Shown piece by piece: positions 15,315-23,686 of a stretch of DNA of 24,297 bases. Source of the DNA: Lachnospiraceae bacterium (GTDB lineage: Bacteria; Bacillota_A; Clostridia; Lachnospirales; Lachnospiraceae); the NCBI GenBank assembly GCA_024690425.1, contig JAILCT010000008.1, positions 1-24,297 on the forward strand, read 5' to 3'. The notes beneath the pieces were generated by a model that ran no database searches, was not told the origin of the DNA, and worked only from the letters and a program-made list of their open reading frames with translations. A program made the position numbers and the translations under genes. Position 1 is the stretch's first letter; the number at the start of each line of letters is the position of its first letter.

Positions 15315-16691
15315 ATGGCTAAGGGTAAGCTTACAACAGTATATTTTTGCAACTCATGTGGTTACGAGTCATCCAAGTGGATGGGCCAGTGTCCGGGATG
15401 CCGGTCGTGGAACACATTTGTTGAGGAGACAGTAAACAGGCAGACGGCAAAAGGGAAGAATTCCCTGTCGTCTGCCGTTTCGTCGGGAAGCGGTAAGCCG
15501 GTATCATTATCAGGTATCGAGCTTAACGATGAAGATAAGATAGATACGCATATAGAAGAACTTAACAGGGTCCTTGGAGGAGGCATCGTCCGGGGATCGT
15601 TAACTCTTGTCGGAGGAGACCCGGGTATCGGAAAGTCGACACTTCTGCTGCAGGTGTGCAGGCAGCTGTCGGCAGATAACATACCGGTACTCTACATATC
15701 TGGTGAAGAATCGCTTAAACAGATCAAAATGAGAGCCGAAAGGATCGGCAGCTTTACGGATTCCCTTAAGCTCCTGTGCGAGACAGACCTTTCTGTTGTT
15801 GAGGAAACGATAAGGAAGGAGAAGCCGTCCGTTGTTGTAATAGATTCCATTCAGACAATGTTTTCAGAGGATGTATCCTCGGCACCGGGCTCGGTATCCC
15901 AGGTAAGGGAAGCCACAGGGGTTCTCCTTAAGCTTGCCAAGACATTGGCGATATCGATCTTTATTGTAGGTCATGTGACCAAAGAGGGTACGGTCGCAGG
16001 TCCCAGAGTGCTTGAGCACATGGTTGATACCGTGCTCTATTTTGAGGGAGACAGGCATGCGGCATACAGGATACTGAGGGGTGTTAAGAACCGTTTCGGT
16101 TCCACAAATGAGATAGGTGTTTTCGAGATGAGGAACGAAGGACTCATCGAGGTAAGGAATCCTTCGGAATATATGCTGAGCGGGCGTCCCAAGGATGCGA
16201 CAGGTTCGGTGGCTGTATGTGCACTTGAGGGTTCGAGGCCGCTTATCATAGAACTTCAGGCGCTGGTATGCAGGACGGGTTTCGGTATACCCAGACGGCA
16301 GTCTACGGGTGCCGATCTTAACCGTGTAAACCTGCTGATGGCCGTACTTGAGAAGAGGGTAGGGCTTAAGCTGTCCGATTGTGATGCATATGTAAATGTT
16401 GCGGGAGGAATGAAGCTTCAGGAACCTGCCGTCGATCTGGGAATAGTCCTTGCGGTTGTATCGGGATATAAGAATATCAGGATACCTCCCGACCTTATAG
16501 CCTTCGGTGAAGTGGGTCTTTCCGGTGAAGTGAGGAGCGTGAGCATGGCAGAGGCCCGTATAAGAGAGGCCGGCAAGCTCGGATTTAAGACCTGCATACT
16601 CCCATCAGGCTGCCTTGACAGGATAAAGGATGTGGGTGATATGAAGCTTATAGGAGTCGACAGTGTAAAGGAAGCATTGAGTCATCTGTGA
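15315..16691 (+). CDS. radA: DNA repair protein RadA (Sms), branch-migration helicase
   Basis: RadA is a RecA-like hexameric helicase that extends D-loops in recombination and processes branched DNA. The 458-residue protein has the N-terminal C4 zinc finger (C12, C15, C26, C29 in CNSCGYES ... GQCPGC), Walker A GDPGIGKST (101-109), Walker B VVVIDS, the RadA-specific KNRFG motif (258-262) and a C-terminal Lon-like domain (from about 300). All hallmark motifs are intact. The start is ATG 15315, two bases after the previous stop, with the zinc finger following at once. The stop codon lies inside the terminator hairpin shared with the convergent gene. Confidence 0.97.
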   Translation: MAKGKLTTVYFCNSCGYESSKWMGQCPGCRSWNTFVEETVNRQTAKGKNSLSSAVSSGSGKPVSLSGIELNDEDKIDTHIEELNRVLGGGIVRGSLTLVGGDPGIGKSTLLLQVCRQLSADNIPVLYISGEESLKQIKMRAERIGSFTDSLKLLCETDLSVVEETIRKEKPSVVVIDSIQTMFSEDVSSAPGSVSQVREATGVLLKLAKTLAISIFIVGHVTKEGTVAGPRVLEHMVDTVLYFEGDRHAAYRILRGVKNRFGSTNEIGVFEMRNEGLIEVRNPSEYMLSGRPKDATGSVAVCALEGSRPLIIELQALVCRTGFGIPRRQSTGADLNRVNLLMAVLEKRVGLKLSDCDAYVNVAGGMKLQEPAVDLGIVLAVVSGYKNIRIPPDLIAFGEVGLSGEVRSVSMAEARIREAGKLGFKTCILPSGCLDRIKDVGDMKLIGVDSVKEALSHL

Positions 16692-16708
16692 TGATCAGTG
16701 CTTCCTTT
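16667..16708. terminator. Terminator between convergent genes, overlapping the radA stop codon
   Basis: GGAAGCA (16670-16676) pairs with TGCTTCC (16699-16705), extended by three A-T pairs into a T-run (16706-16710). A second inner stem, TCATC (16682-16686) with GATGA (16690-16694), stacks inside the loop. The radA stop TGA (16689-16691) is in the hairpin. On the minus strand only three T residues follow the stem, so termination should be stronger for radA. Confidence 0.8.
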
Positions 16709-17482
16709 TTACATAATAGAGACAGGAGTCATAATATTGTCTCTGTAGTTGATATTGTGTTTATCAAGAAATTCGCAGAACCCTTCAAGCTGCTGCGGCT
16801 GCCTTACTACATCCGGCCTGTGTGCATCACACCCGATGACAAAGTCAGCCCCCATTTCTTGGGCCATACTAAAGAAGCGGTCGCATGGATAATTTCGATG
16901 ATCGAGAAAACCGTACATATTGATCTCGAGAGGCATCTTTAAGTCGATAGCTGCTCCTATGAGCCTTTCCATATGCTTTCTGAAGGCACCATCATCGCCT
17001 GTGAAGTTGATAAGATCAGGATGGGCAAGATAGGTGAACAGTCCTGTCTTCATACCCTCTATGGTGTAGTCCACATATGCTCTTAGCTTTTCAGCATCAT
17101 CTGTCCTGTTTCCGACATAAAACCCGTCACGTTCGTCAGGCACGTTATGCTGACCCAGTATCATGTAGTCTACGGGATATTTTCTCAGTTCCTTAAGGAG
17201 CCTGTCAAAGTACTTCGGGAAGAACTCGGTCTCGAAGCCTATAAGTATCTCTATCCTGTCCCGGTATTCTTCGCGGAGCTCAAGAAGCGTATCGATGTAG
17301 TCCGGAAGTTCATCCATTGTCATTCTGATATGGGATTTAAAGTCATCCGGATAGGGCTGCGGGACGTGGTCTGAAAAGCCAAGGACCTTAAAGCCGTTTC
17401 CGACAGCCGCTTCTATATATTCACGTTCACTCCCGACTGCATGCATACAGCGGGTCGTGTGGGTATGATAATTAGCCAGCAT
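16709..17482 (-). CDS. PHP-domain phosphoesterase, histidinol-phosphatase (HisK) type
   Basis: A 257-residue cytoplasmic protein with the full metal-ligand set of the PHP superfamily: H6/H8 in NYHTHT, D38/H39 in SDH, E84 in GFETEF, H112 in LGQHN, H154 in LAHPD, and D219/H221 in GCDAH. The layout and length match HisK-type histidinol phosphatases, which remove phosphate from L-histidinol phosphate in histidine synthesis. No other his gene is here, so a different phosphate ester substrate cannot be excluded. The open frame continues far upstream, but the start is ATG at 17482, next to the conserved NYHTHT and behind AAAGGA. The longer version would carry an AT-rich hydrophobic leader read from the intergenic region. 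It ends 17 bases from the radA stop. Confidence 0.87.
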   Translation of the reverse strand: MLANYHTHTTRCMHAVGSEREYIEAAVGNGFKVLGFSDHVPQPYPDDFKSHIRMTMDELPDYIDTLLELREEYRDRIEILIGFETEFFPKYFDRLLKELRKYPVDYMILGQHNVPDERDGFYVGNRTDDAEKLRAYVDYTIEGMKTGLFTYLAHPDLINFTGDDGAFRKHMERLIGAAIDLKMPLEINMYGFLDHRNYPCDRFFSMAQEMGADFVIGCDAHRPDVVRQPQQLEGFCEFLDKHNINYRDNIMTPVSIM

Positions 17483-17512
17483 TTTATGAATATCCTTTCT
17501 GTCCGATATATC

Positions 17513-17541
17513 AATATATAAAAAAAGACTTAACAATGCAA
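17513..17541 (-). promoter_or_regulatory. Promoter of the PHP phosphatase gene
   Basis: Read on the minus strand: TTGCAT (17541-17536), 17 bases, TATATT (17518-17513), about 30 bases before the start codon. The spacer holds a T-run. Confidence 0.55.
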
Positions 17542-17583
17542 GTTTTTTCGCAGGAATAATTGCCAAAATAATCATAAATTTTC

Positions 17584-17612
17584 TTGAAAACATAGGCATT
17601 TTGCTATAAAAT
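17584..17612 (+). promoter_or_regulatory. Promoter of the methyl-accepting protein gene
   Basis: TTGAAA (17584-17589), 17 bases, TAAAAT (17607-17612). The overlapping TATAAA (17605-17610) would give a 15-base spacer. It lies 43 bases before the start codon in an AT-rich divergent region of 172 bases. Confidence 0.55.
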
Positions 17613-17654
17613 TTAAATGTAGTTTTTATTGCATACACTAAGGAGAGTGACAAC

Positions 17655-19145
17655 ATGAATAAGAACATATTGACCAACGACCAGGTAAAACAGATCAACA
17701 GGCTTTTACTCATTGTTTTGGCTATTACTACATTTTTCGGGATAGTGGGATTGATGTCTCAGCTTACGGATACTTCAAATACCGTCAATCCGATACAATC
17801 CATTGTACCGGCCATTCTGCTTGTAATAAATTTTATAGCAACCATAATCGTCAGTAAGGCCAAGGAACCGGAATTCCTCCACAAGTTTGTGGCGGTGGCT
17901 TATACGATAGTATATGCTTCAATGCTGCTGACATCGGAATCGGGAGCTGTATTCCCGTACCTTATACCGATCATGATAATCATTGTCCTGAACCTTGACA
18001 GGAAGACGATAACAGGTATGGGAGTTGCCTTTATCATTCTTAATATCGTGCATGCAGTGATCACAATGGCCACACATGAAGTTACGGAAGTGATCGAGAT
18101 GGTAATGGTATCCATTATAATCTCAATACTGGCAACGTTAGCATCGATAATGGGCACCAGGCTCCTGACCCGTTTTATCAGTGATAACATGGAAGGCATT
18201 GAGAAGGCCGCCCTTGAGAGGGCAAGGGTATCCGAGAATATCCTGAGGGTTACAGATGAAGTTACTTCAAGCTTCGATACGCTGAAGTCGGGTCTTGATG
18301 AGGTAGGCGAGACTTCAAGGCTTGTATGTGATTCGATAGACCAGATAGGGCAGGGCAACGATGAGAACTTAAGTGCCGTGGAACTCCAGACCACAATGAC
18401 AGGAGAGATCCAGACACTGCTTAATGAAACAGGAGAGATCACCGAGGAGGCAGTTGAAGTATCGGCTCAGATGTCAGAGATGCTCGGCAAGAGCCTTAAG
18501 GATATGGAGAGCCTTGTGAATCAGGCCATCAAGACGACCGAAGTAGGTAACCAGATGCAGGAAGCTGCAGAGAGACAGCAAAAGTCATCTGATGAAGCAA
18601 TGAACATTACCGACATGATCTTCTCAATCTCAGGCCAGACCAATCTCCTTGCACTTAACGCATCGATTGAGGCGGCAAGGGCAGGCGAGGCCGGACGCGG
18701 ATTCGCTGTTGTTGCAACCGAGATAAGCCATCTGGCTGAACAGACCAAGCAGTCTACCGAACAGATCACCAACATCCTTAAAGAGCTTACCGAGAATGCC
18801 GGAGAGGTTTCCGAGAAGGCAACCCAGACGGTACAGATGGCCGGAGCCCAGAAGGATCTTGTTGAAGTAGTTAAGGGAATGCTTACGGAATCCCGTGACT
18901 ATTCGGATAAGCTGGGCGAGACCCTTCGTACGGTCAATTCGGATATGGATAGAATAAAGGATTCCAATGACGAGGTTGTTAATTCGACATCTAGACTTCT
19001 TGCAACAAGTGAGGAATTCACTGCAAGTACTCAGGAGACGATAAGGATCAGCCGCAACAACATGGATAAGATCGAAGAATCTATCGATATCATGGCTAAG
19101 ATATCGGATAAGATGCAGGAGCTTGCCCGGGCTGAGGAGAAATGA
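17655..19145 (+). CDS. Methyl-accepting chemotaxis-type protein with a six-helix membrane sensor
   Basis: A 496-residue signal transducer. The N-terminal third holds six hydrophobic segments (about 16-35, 48-66, 77-93, 97-113, 120-138, 147-168) with only short loops, so there is no large extracellular sensor domain. No HAMP domain follows. The helix runs straight into a coiled coil and the MCP signalling domain with the conserved hairpin tip (about 322-360: [32 protein letters not shown]). That tip normally binds CheA and CheW. A sensor made only of membrane helices suggests a membrane-state, redox or lipophilic signal, which is inference. AAGGAG (17640-17645) precedes ATG 17655 by nine bases. 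The flavoprotein gene starts five bases after the stop and uses a ribosome site inside the end of this gene. Confidence 0.9.
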   Translation: MNKNILTNDQVKQINRLLLIVLAITTFFGIVGLMSQLTDTSNTVNPIQSIVPAILLVINFIATIIVSKAKEPEFLHKFVAVAYTIVYASMLLTSESGAVFPYLIPIMIIIVLNLDRKTITGMGVAFIILNIVHAVITMATHEVTEVIEMVMVSIIISILATLASIMGTRLLTRFISDNMEGIEKAALERARVSENILRVTDEVTSSFDTLKSGLDEVGETSRLVCDSIDQIGQGNDENLSAVELQTTMTGEIQTLLNETGEITEEAVEVSAQMSEMLGKSLKDMESLVNQAIKTTEVGNQMQEAAERQQKSSDEAMNITDMIFSISGQTNLLALNASIEAARAGEAGRGFAVVATEISHLAEQTKQSTEQITNILKELTENAGEVSEKATQTVQMAGAQKDLVEVVKGMLTESRDYSDKLGETLRTVNSDMDRIKDSNDEVVNSTSRLLATSEEFTASTQETIRISRNNMDKIEESIDIMAKISDKMQELARAEEK

Positions 19146-19149
19146 TCAG

Positions 19150-20433
19150 ATGGAGGACATTATTGTCATAGGAGCGGGGCCGTCAGGACTCATGGCAGCC
19201 ATCCAGGCATCCTATCTGGGGGCATCCGTTACGGTACTTGAACATAATGACAGACCGCTTAAAAAGTTGTATGCGACCGGAAACGGTCGCTGCAACTTTT
19301 CCAATCTATATATGGATGACAAGGTATACAGGGGCAGGGATCCGGAATTCGCATACGGAATCATCGATGATTTCGACAGGAATGACCTGCTTCTGTTTTT
19401 TCACAATCTTGGGATGACGACCAGGCATATAGGCGATTATCTCTATCCGCGCAATGAGCAGGCAAGGACGGTAGCGGATGTGCTGCTTCTGGAATGCAGA
19501 AGGCTTAATGTCAGGATAATATGTGGAGAGAACGCGGTTAACATAACAAGAGAAAATGGCTTCTGTGTTACAACGGATCGGGAGGTGTATCATTGCAGCA
19601 GCCTGATACTTGCTCCGGGAGGCATGGCAAGTCCGTCCCACGGAAGTGACGGAAGCCTGAACGGAATAATAAAGAAGCTGGGGATAGGATTTGTTGAACA
19701 AAAGAGAGCCTTGGTTCCTCTTTTGCATGATGATAAGGAATTTAAGAAGCTTGCCGGCGTCAGGATAAAGTGTATGGTAAGCCTTTTGGCCGATGGACAA
19801 AAGGAGTCGTCGGAACGCGGAGAGATAATGATCAATAAAGACAATATAAGCGGTATCCCGATAATGCAGCTTAGCCGCTATGCCACGCAGGCTCTTGATG
19901 AGGGCCGTAAGGTATATATTATCATTGACCTCTTTCCGGATGAGTCTGAAGATGAACTCAACAGGCTTGTATACAATGCATTCAGGGGATACCGGTATGC
20001 ATGTGCCGTAATGCAGGATGTGCAGGATAAGGACAGGGAAGGGTACGACAGGACCGGGGCAGAGGCTCTGTCGCTCATCCTTAATGAGAAGCTTGCGATG
20101 TACTGTCTTAACAGGACCGGGATATCTTCCGGTGCTCCTTCTGTGAAGGTACCGGATAAGAAGATTGGGGAACTGACAGGTCTTATGAAGGGATTGAGGA
20201 TCAGGGCAACCGGAGACGCCGGCTGGGACAGGGCGCAGGTTACGGCGGGAGGCGTTGACACGGCTGAGTTGTCTGAGGGTATGGAAGTGAGGAAGATCCC
20301 GGGGCTCTACGTTGTCGGAGAGCTTGCGGATATAGACGGAACATGCGGGGGCTATAACCTTCAGTGGGCATTTTCGTCGGGAGCCGCAGCAGGGAGAAGT
20401 GCCGGGGCCAAAATCAGGGGAAAGCGGGGATAG
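19150..20433 (+). CDS. BaiN/HI0933-family NAD(P)/FAD-dependent oxidoreductase
   Basis: A 427-residue flavoprotein of the HI0933/BaiN (YhiN) family. The N-terminal FAD-binding motif is VIGAGPSG (6-13), ATGNGRCNFSN (42-52) is the family signature, and the C-terminal CGGYNLQWAFSSGAAAG segment contacts FAD. The physiological substrate of most members is unknown. BaiN itself was proposed to reduce bile-acid intermediates in a gut Clostridium, but that cannot be carried over here. I chose ATG 19150: the frame is open nine codons further up, but GAGGAGA (19134-19140) lies ten bases before 19150 and the FAD motif follows directly. The GGDEF/EAL gene begins three bases after the stop, so the two genes and the MCP form one unit. 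Confidence 0.9.
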   Translation: MEDIIVIGAGPSGLMAAIQASYLGASVTVLEHNDRPLKKLYATGNGRCNFSNLYMDDKVYRGRDPEFAYGIIDDFDRNDLLLFFHNLGMTTRHIGDYLYPRNEQARTVADVLLLECRRLNVRIICGENAVNITRENGFCVTTDREVYHCSSLILAPGGMASPSHGSDGSLNGIIKKLGIGFVEQKRALVPLLHDDKEFKKLAGVRIKCMVSLLADGQKESSERGEIMINKDNISGIPIMQLSRYATQALDEGRKVYIIIDLFPDESEDELNRLVYNAFRGYRYACAVMQDVQDKDREGYDRTGAEALSLILNEKLAMYCLNRTGISSGAPSVKVPDKKIGELTGLMKGLRIRATGDAGWDRAQVTAGGVDTAELSEGMEVRKIPGLYVVGELADIDGTCGGYNLQWAFSSGAAAGRSAGAKIRGKRG

Positions 20434-20436
20434 AGT

Positions 20437-22350
20437 ATGTGGGATAAGCTGAAGGAATGGCTTGGACTTGGTGAGCATGATGAGTATATAAAGGATTATA
20501 TTGAAGATACCAACATGCGCTCTATAAAGTATATGTGCTCATTCGTTATCTTTGTTGAAGCCTGGATGATCCTGAGGACAATGAAGATAATATTTTTCGG
20601 GGGAGAAGACAGGACTTTTGAGTGGATAGTTGTCCATATGCGTCTTTATCTGATCCTTATGACCGCCAGCGTGATCATGCTGTGGTATTCCATGACCTAC
20701 AAGAAAAATGGGATAAGAAGGAGCCATGAGTTAACGATCGTATGGAAGCTTGTATATACCGGTATATGCATGGGATTTGGCATATATGTTTCTTACCTTG
20801 ATTATGTCAAGGGTGAGCAGGTAATGAGCTTTCTTACCATGATCCTTTTTGTTGCCTGCCTGCTGGTATGGAGGCCATTTATATCCCTTACGATCCTTAC
20901 TGCTGATTTCGCGATCTTTTATTATCTGTGTGACAGGGCAGTTCCGGCAACCTTAGCCACAAAGGTCAATATGTTTACAACCTGGGTGGCTATGATGATG
21001 ATCGCCCTGGGCAATTACAGGCAGAGGATGACGGAAGCCCGCAAGGACATGGGACTTGAAGATATATCGAATCATGATGATCTGACCCATGTCTCAAATA
21101 TGCACCATTTCAGGAAGGCTGCGGTCGAGAGGCTTAAGGAAGCGGGGGCGATGGACAGGCTCTTCACATTCATATACTTTGATATAGTCAACTTCAAGAC
21201 CTATAATGAGCGCTATGGATTTGAGGGCGGTAATGTTTTTCTTAAGAAGATGGCCGGGGATATTGAGGAATGCTTCAAGGGTGCTGAGATCGCAAGGCTG
21301 TCGGATGACAGGTTTATAGTTCTTGTCGATGTAGACAGACCGGAGAAGAAGGTTGAACTCCTTCAGGAGAAGATATTTGCATATCAGGGCGATGTATATT
21401 TAAGACTTAAGGCCGGAATATACGTGACAAACGGTATGAAGGCAGACGGAGTGGGGATAGAGGATATCAATATCCTGTGCGACAGGGCCAGGTTTGCCGT
21501 CAAGAGTATAAAGGACAAGACGGAGGCACTCTATTGCTTTTACGATGAGAAGCTTGATGATGTTGTCAGGCGTAAGCACTACATAGTAAGTCATATCGAT
21601 GAAGCGGTTAAGAAGGGGTGGATCAGGATTTTCTACCAGCCCATCATAGACTCTGCGGACGGACGGGTATGTGCATGCGAAGCGCTGGCAAGATGGGACG
21701 ATCCGGAACTTGGCATGCTGTCGCCCGGAGAGTTTATTGAGACACTTGAAGAATTCCGGCAGATACACAAGCTTGATATCTGCATTGTTGAACAGGTGTG
21801 CAGGGACTATGTCGATGCAAGGGAGCGGGGACATACACTCCTTCCGGTATCAATAAACCTGTCAAGGCTTGATTTTGAACTATGTGATATCGCCAATGTC
21901 ATTACTGATATAGAAACCCGATATTCCGTACCGAAGGAACAGCTGGAGATAGAGATCACCGAGAGTGCATTGAGCAGGAATGCCGCAGCCCTTAATGCTG
22001 CCATGGACAACCTGCGTGTTTCCAGTCATAACCTGTGGCTTGACGATTTCGGGGCAGGCTATTCATCCTTCAATGTACTTAAGGATTACAGCTTCGATGT
22101 CCTCAAGATTGATATGAAGTTCCTTGATGACTTTGGAAGGAATGAGAGGTTTGAACCGATAATCGGATCTATCATAAGCCTGTGCAGGGAACTCAAGATG
22201 ATATCCCTGGCTGAAGGGGTTGAAACAAAGGAACAGTACGAATTCTTAAAAAGCATAGGCTGCAACAGGATGCAGGGCTATCTTTTCTCTAAGCCTCTTC
22301 CGAGGGAAGAACTGCGCGGACTTTTCGAAAAAGGTGTTCTTAGTGCTTAG
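20437..22350 (+). CDS. Membrane-bound cyclic-di-GMP phosphodiesterase with degenerate GGDEF and intact EAL
   Basis: A 637-residue protein with six predicted membrane helices in residues 30-193, then a GGDEF-type domain (about 205-365) and an EAL domain (about 380-630). The GGDEF signature is replaced by SDDRF (289-293) and no RxxD inhibitory site precedes it, so cyclase activity is unlikely. The EAL domain keeps E415 (EAL), N474, E506, D536/D537 (DDFGAG), K557, E593/E596 and Q613, which fits an active enzyme that opens c-di-GMP. Lower c-di-GMP usually favours motility. The gene starts three bases after the flavoprotein stop with GGGGA just before it. The upstream MCP and the downstream sigma-28-type promoter support a motility role, by inference. 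Confidence 0.9.
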   Translation: MWDKLKEWLGLGEHDEYIKDYIEDTNMRSIKYMCSFVIFVEAWMILRTMKIIFFGGEDRTFEWIVVHMRLYLILMTASVIMLWYSMTYKKNGIRRSHELTIVWKLVYTGICMGFGIYVSYLDYVKGEQVMSFLTMILFVACLLVWRPFISLTILTADFAIFYYLCDRAVPATLATKVNMFTTWVAMMMIALGNYRQRMTEARKDMGLEDISNHDDLTHVSNMHHFRKAAVERLKEAGAMDRLFTFIYFDIVNFKTYNERYGFEGGNVFLKKMAGDIEECFKGAEIARLSDDRFIVLVDVDRPEKKVELLQEKIFAYQGDVYLRLKAGIYVTNGMKADGVGIEDINILCDRARFAVKSIKDKTEALYCFYDEKLDDVVRRKHYIVSHIDEAVKKGWIRIFYQPIIDSADGRVCACEALARWDDPELGMLSPGEFIETLEEFRQIHKLDICIVEQVCRDYVDARERGHTLLPVSINLSRLDFELCDIANVITDIETRYSVPKEQLEIEITESALSRNAAALNAAMDNLRVSSHNLWLDDFGAGYSSFNVLKDYSFDVLKIDMKFLDDFGRNERFEPIIGSIISLCRELKMISLAEGVETKEQYEFLKSIGCNRMQGYLFSKPLPREELRGLFEKGVLSA

Positions 22351-22353
22351 GGG

Positions 22354-22380
22354 TTAACTATTCGGTCATATAACCGATAT
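22354..22380 (+). promoter_or_regulatory. Sigma-28 (SigD/FliA)-like promoter
   Basis: CCGATAT (22374-22380) is an exact match to the SigD -10 core. TTAA/TAAC (22354-22358) lies 15 bases upstream where TAAA is expected. It begins four bases after the EAL gene stop and 78 bases before the next start. Part of it also forms an inverted repeat, TCGGT (22362-22366) with ACCGA (22373-22377). Confidence 0.6.
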
Positions 22381-22405
22381 ACAAGATAGGAGAAGTTTTC
22401 GATTC

Positions 22406-22444
22406 TGGAACCGGCAGCAGCCGGTGCTTTTGACACCCGTTCCA
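22406..22444 (+). promoter_or_regulatory. Hairpin in the leader of the coiled-coil gene
   Basis: ACCGGC (22410-22415) and GCCGGT (22420-22425) form a six-pair stem with an AGCA loop, followed by GCTTTT. An outer TGGAA (22406-22410) can pair with TTCCA (22440-22444), which touches the GGGAGGG ribosome site. It could end transcription of the EAL gene weakly or tune translation of the next gene. Confidence 0.45.
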
Positions 22445-22457
22445 GGGAGGGATCAGG

Positions 22458-23612
22458 ATGCGTGTTAATGCAGGGAGCTTTAATATAATGAATTCCCTAT
22501 ATTCACAACAAAACAGGAACAGTAACGGGGGCTCTGTGGGAGGCCTTAATTCTGTTGCTGCAGGTAAGAGTGCACAGTCGGGCTGGAAGCAGGGCAGCGG
22601 TTCCATAGATATAGATTCTTCCACATCGGTAAGGAAACAGATGCAGCAGCAGCTGCGGGAACTCTTCGATAAGCAGCAGGCGAAGGGTAACCTCCTTACT
22701 CCCATGGATAAGCAGGAGGATATCTTCGGTACACAGAAGGAAGAGGATACTAAGGAAGATAAGCTTCTTGAGAGTGGTAATACATATAACTTCAAGGAAG
22801 TTTCGAACAAGATAATGCGCGCCAAGACCTCGGTGAGTGCGGGACAGGCAGTTATAGCTGCCAAGCGCAAGATAAGCGAGATCAAGCGTAAGATGGCATC
22901 GGAAGGCGAGGATGGTGCCGATGAGCTGCAGCTGGCACTTGTCCATGCCCGTAAGATGGAGGTTGTTGCCCAGCGTAAGAAGAATAATCTTGAACTTGAA
23001 GAGATGGCCAAGAATACCCAGAAGCGGGACAAGATGCAGGAGCAGCTGCAGGATTCCGCAAGTTCTCTTAAGAATGATGCACTGGAAGCTGCCAAGGATC
23101 AGATCATGGACGAGCAGATGAAGAACATACAGGAGCAGTCCGAGATAAGCAGGGAAGAAGCAAGGCAGAATCGGGAGAAGATAGAAGAGAAGCTTGAAGA
23201 AGAACAGGAAAAGATGCAGCAGATGATGGAGAGCATGGAGGGCATTGAGGAGATCACTGAGGAAATGAGTGATGCCGAAATGGAAGCCATGAGGGAAATG
23301 TCCGAAATGCTTGATGCCATGGAGACCATAGATCCCCATATGAGTGAGGAAGAGCTTAACAAGCTCAAGACCAAACACCGTCTGTCGGAAAACAAGGCTC
23401 TCATGAAGGCGGATATGGACTATCTTAAGGGTATGTTCAAGACGATGGATGCCAGGGGTGCCAACGGGATGACAACCCTTGGACAGGGGATGAGCTTTGG
23501 GGGTACCGTAAGCCAGGCGCCGTCCATTTCGCCAATAGGAACGGGAATGAACATGACCGCCATGGAAGGCGGAGGCGGTGAGCCGTCATTGTCGGTTGAC
23601 GTTTCGGTGTGA
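22458..23612 (+). CDS. Cysteine-free coiled-coil protein behind a sigma-28-like promoter, function unknown
   Basis: A 384-residue protein I do not recognise. The N-terminus (1-50) is Asn/Ser/Gly-rich and resembles in style the disordered starts of flagellar secretion substrates. Residues 55-80 and 165-290 are strongly helical, Glu/Lys/Gln/Met-rich and likely coiled coil (EEKLEEEQEKMQQMMESMEG). The C-terminus (335-384) is Gly/Ser-rich and disordered. There is no cysteine, no signal peptide and no membrane helix. The lack of cysteine and the promoter type suggest a motility-related or flagellar-exported protein, which is inference. GGGAGGG (22445-22451) precedes ATG 22458. An internal ATG ten codons later lacks such a site. 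A strong terminator follows 40 bases after the stop. Confidence 0.8.
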   Translation: MRVNAGSFNIMNSLYSQQNRNSNGGSVGGLNSVAAGKSAQSGWKQGSGSIDIDSSTSVRKQMQQQLRELFDKQQAKGNLLTPMDKQEDIFGTQKEEDTKEDKLLESGNTYNFKEVSNKIMRAKTSVSAGQAVIAAKRKISEIKRKMASEGEDGADELQLALVHARKMEVVAQRKKNNLELEEMAKNTQKRDKMQEQLQDSASSLKNDALEAAKDQIMDEQMKNIQEQSEISREEARQNREKIEEKLEEEQEKMQQMMESMEGIEEITEEMSDAEMEAMREMSEMLDAMETIDPHMSEEELNKLKTKHRLSENKALMKADMDYLKGMFKTMDARGANGMTTLGQGMSFGGTVSQAPSISPIGTGMNMTAMEGGGGEPSLSVDVSV

Positions 23613-23651
23613 TAACGGAATGATATTTGCTTAACTCAGAATAGAACAGAT

Positions 23652-23686
23652 AAGAAGTCAGGCTTTGCCGTGCTTGACTTCTTTTT
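23652..23686 (+). terminator. Intrinsic terminator after the coiled-coil gene
   Basis: GAAGTCA (23654-23660) pairs with TGACTTC (23675-23681), preceded by AA and followed by TTTTT (23682-23686). Its right arm contains TTGACT, the -35 of the next promoter. Confidence 0.85.

Noticed and set aside
17503..17509. CCGATAT as a possible second sigma-28 promoter before the MCP gene
   Set aside because: No TAAA-like element lies 15-16 bases upstream, and a better sigma-A promoter is closer to the gene.
17483..17713. Longer version of the PHP phosphatase with a hydrophobic N-terminus
   Set aside because: The extra residues come from AT-rich intergenic DNA and would overlap the MCP start. The conserved NYHTHT follows directly after the ATG at 17482, which has its own ribosome site and promoter.
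19306..20478. A 390-codon minus-strand frame opposite the flavoprotein gene
   Set aside because: The + strand encodes an intact FAD protein with all signatures. The reverse translation has no recognisable domain.
22503..23378. Leu/His-rich minus-strand frame opposite the coiled-coil gene
   Set aside because: It is what Glu/Lys/Gln codons give when read in reverse. The sense gene has a promoter, ribosome site and terminator.
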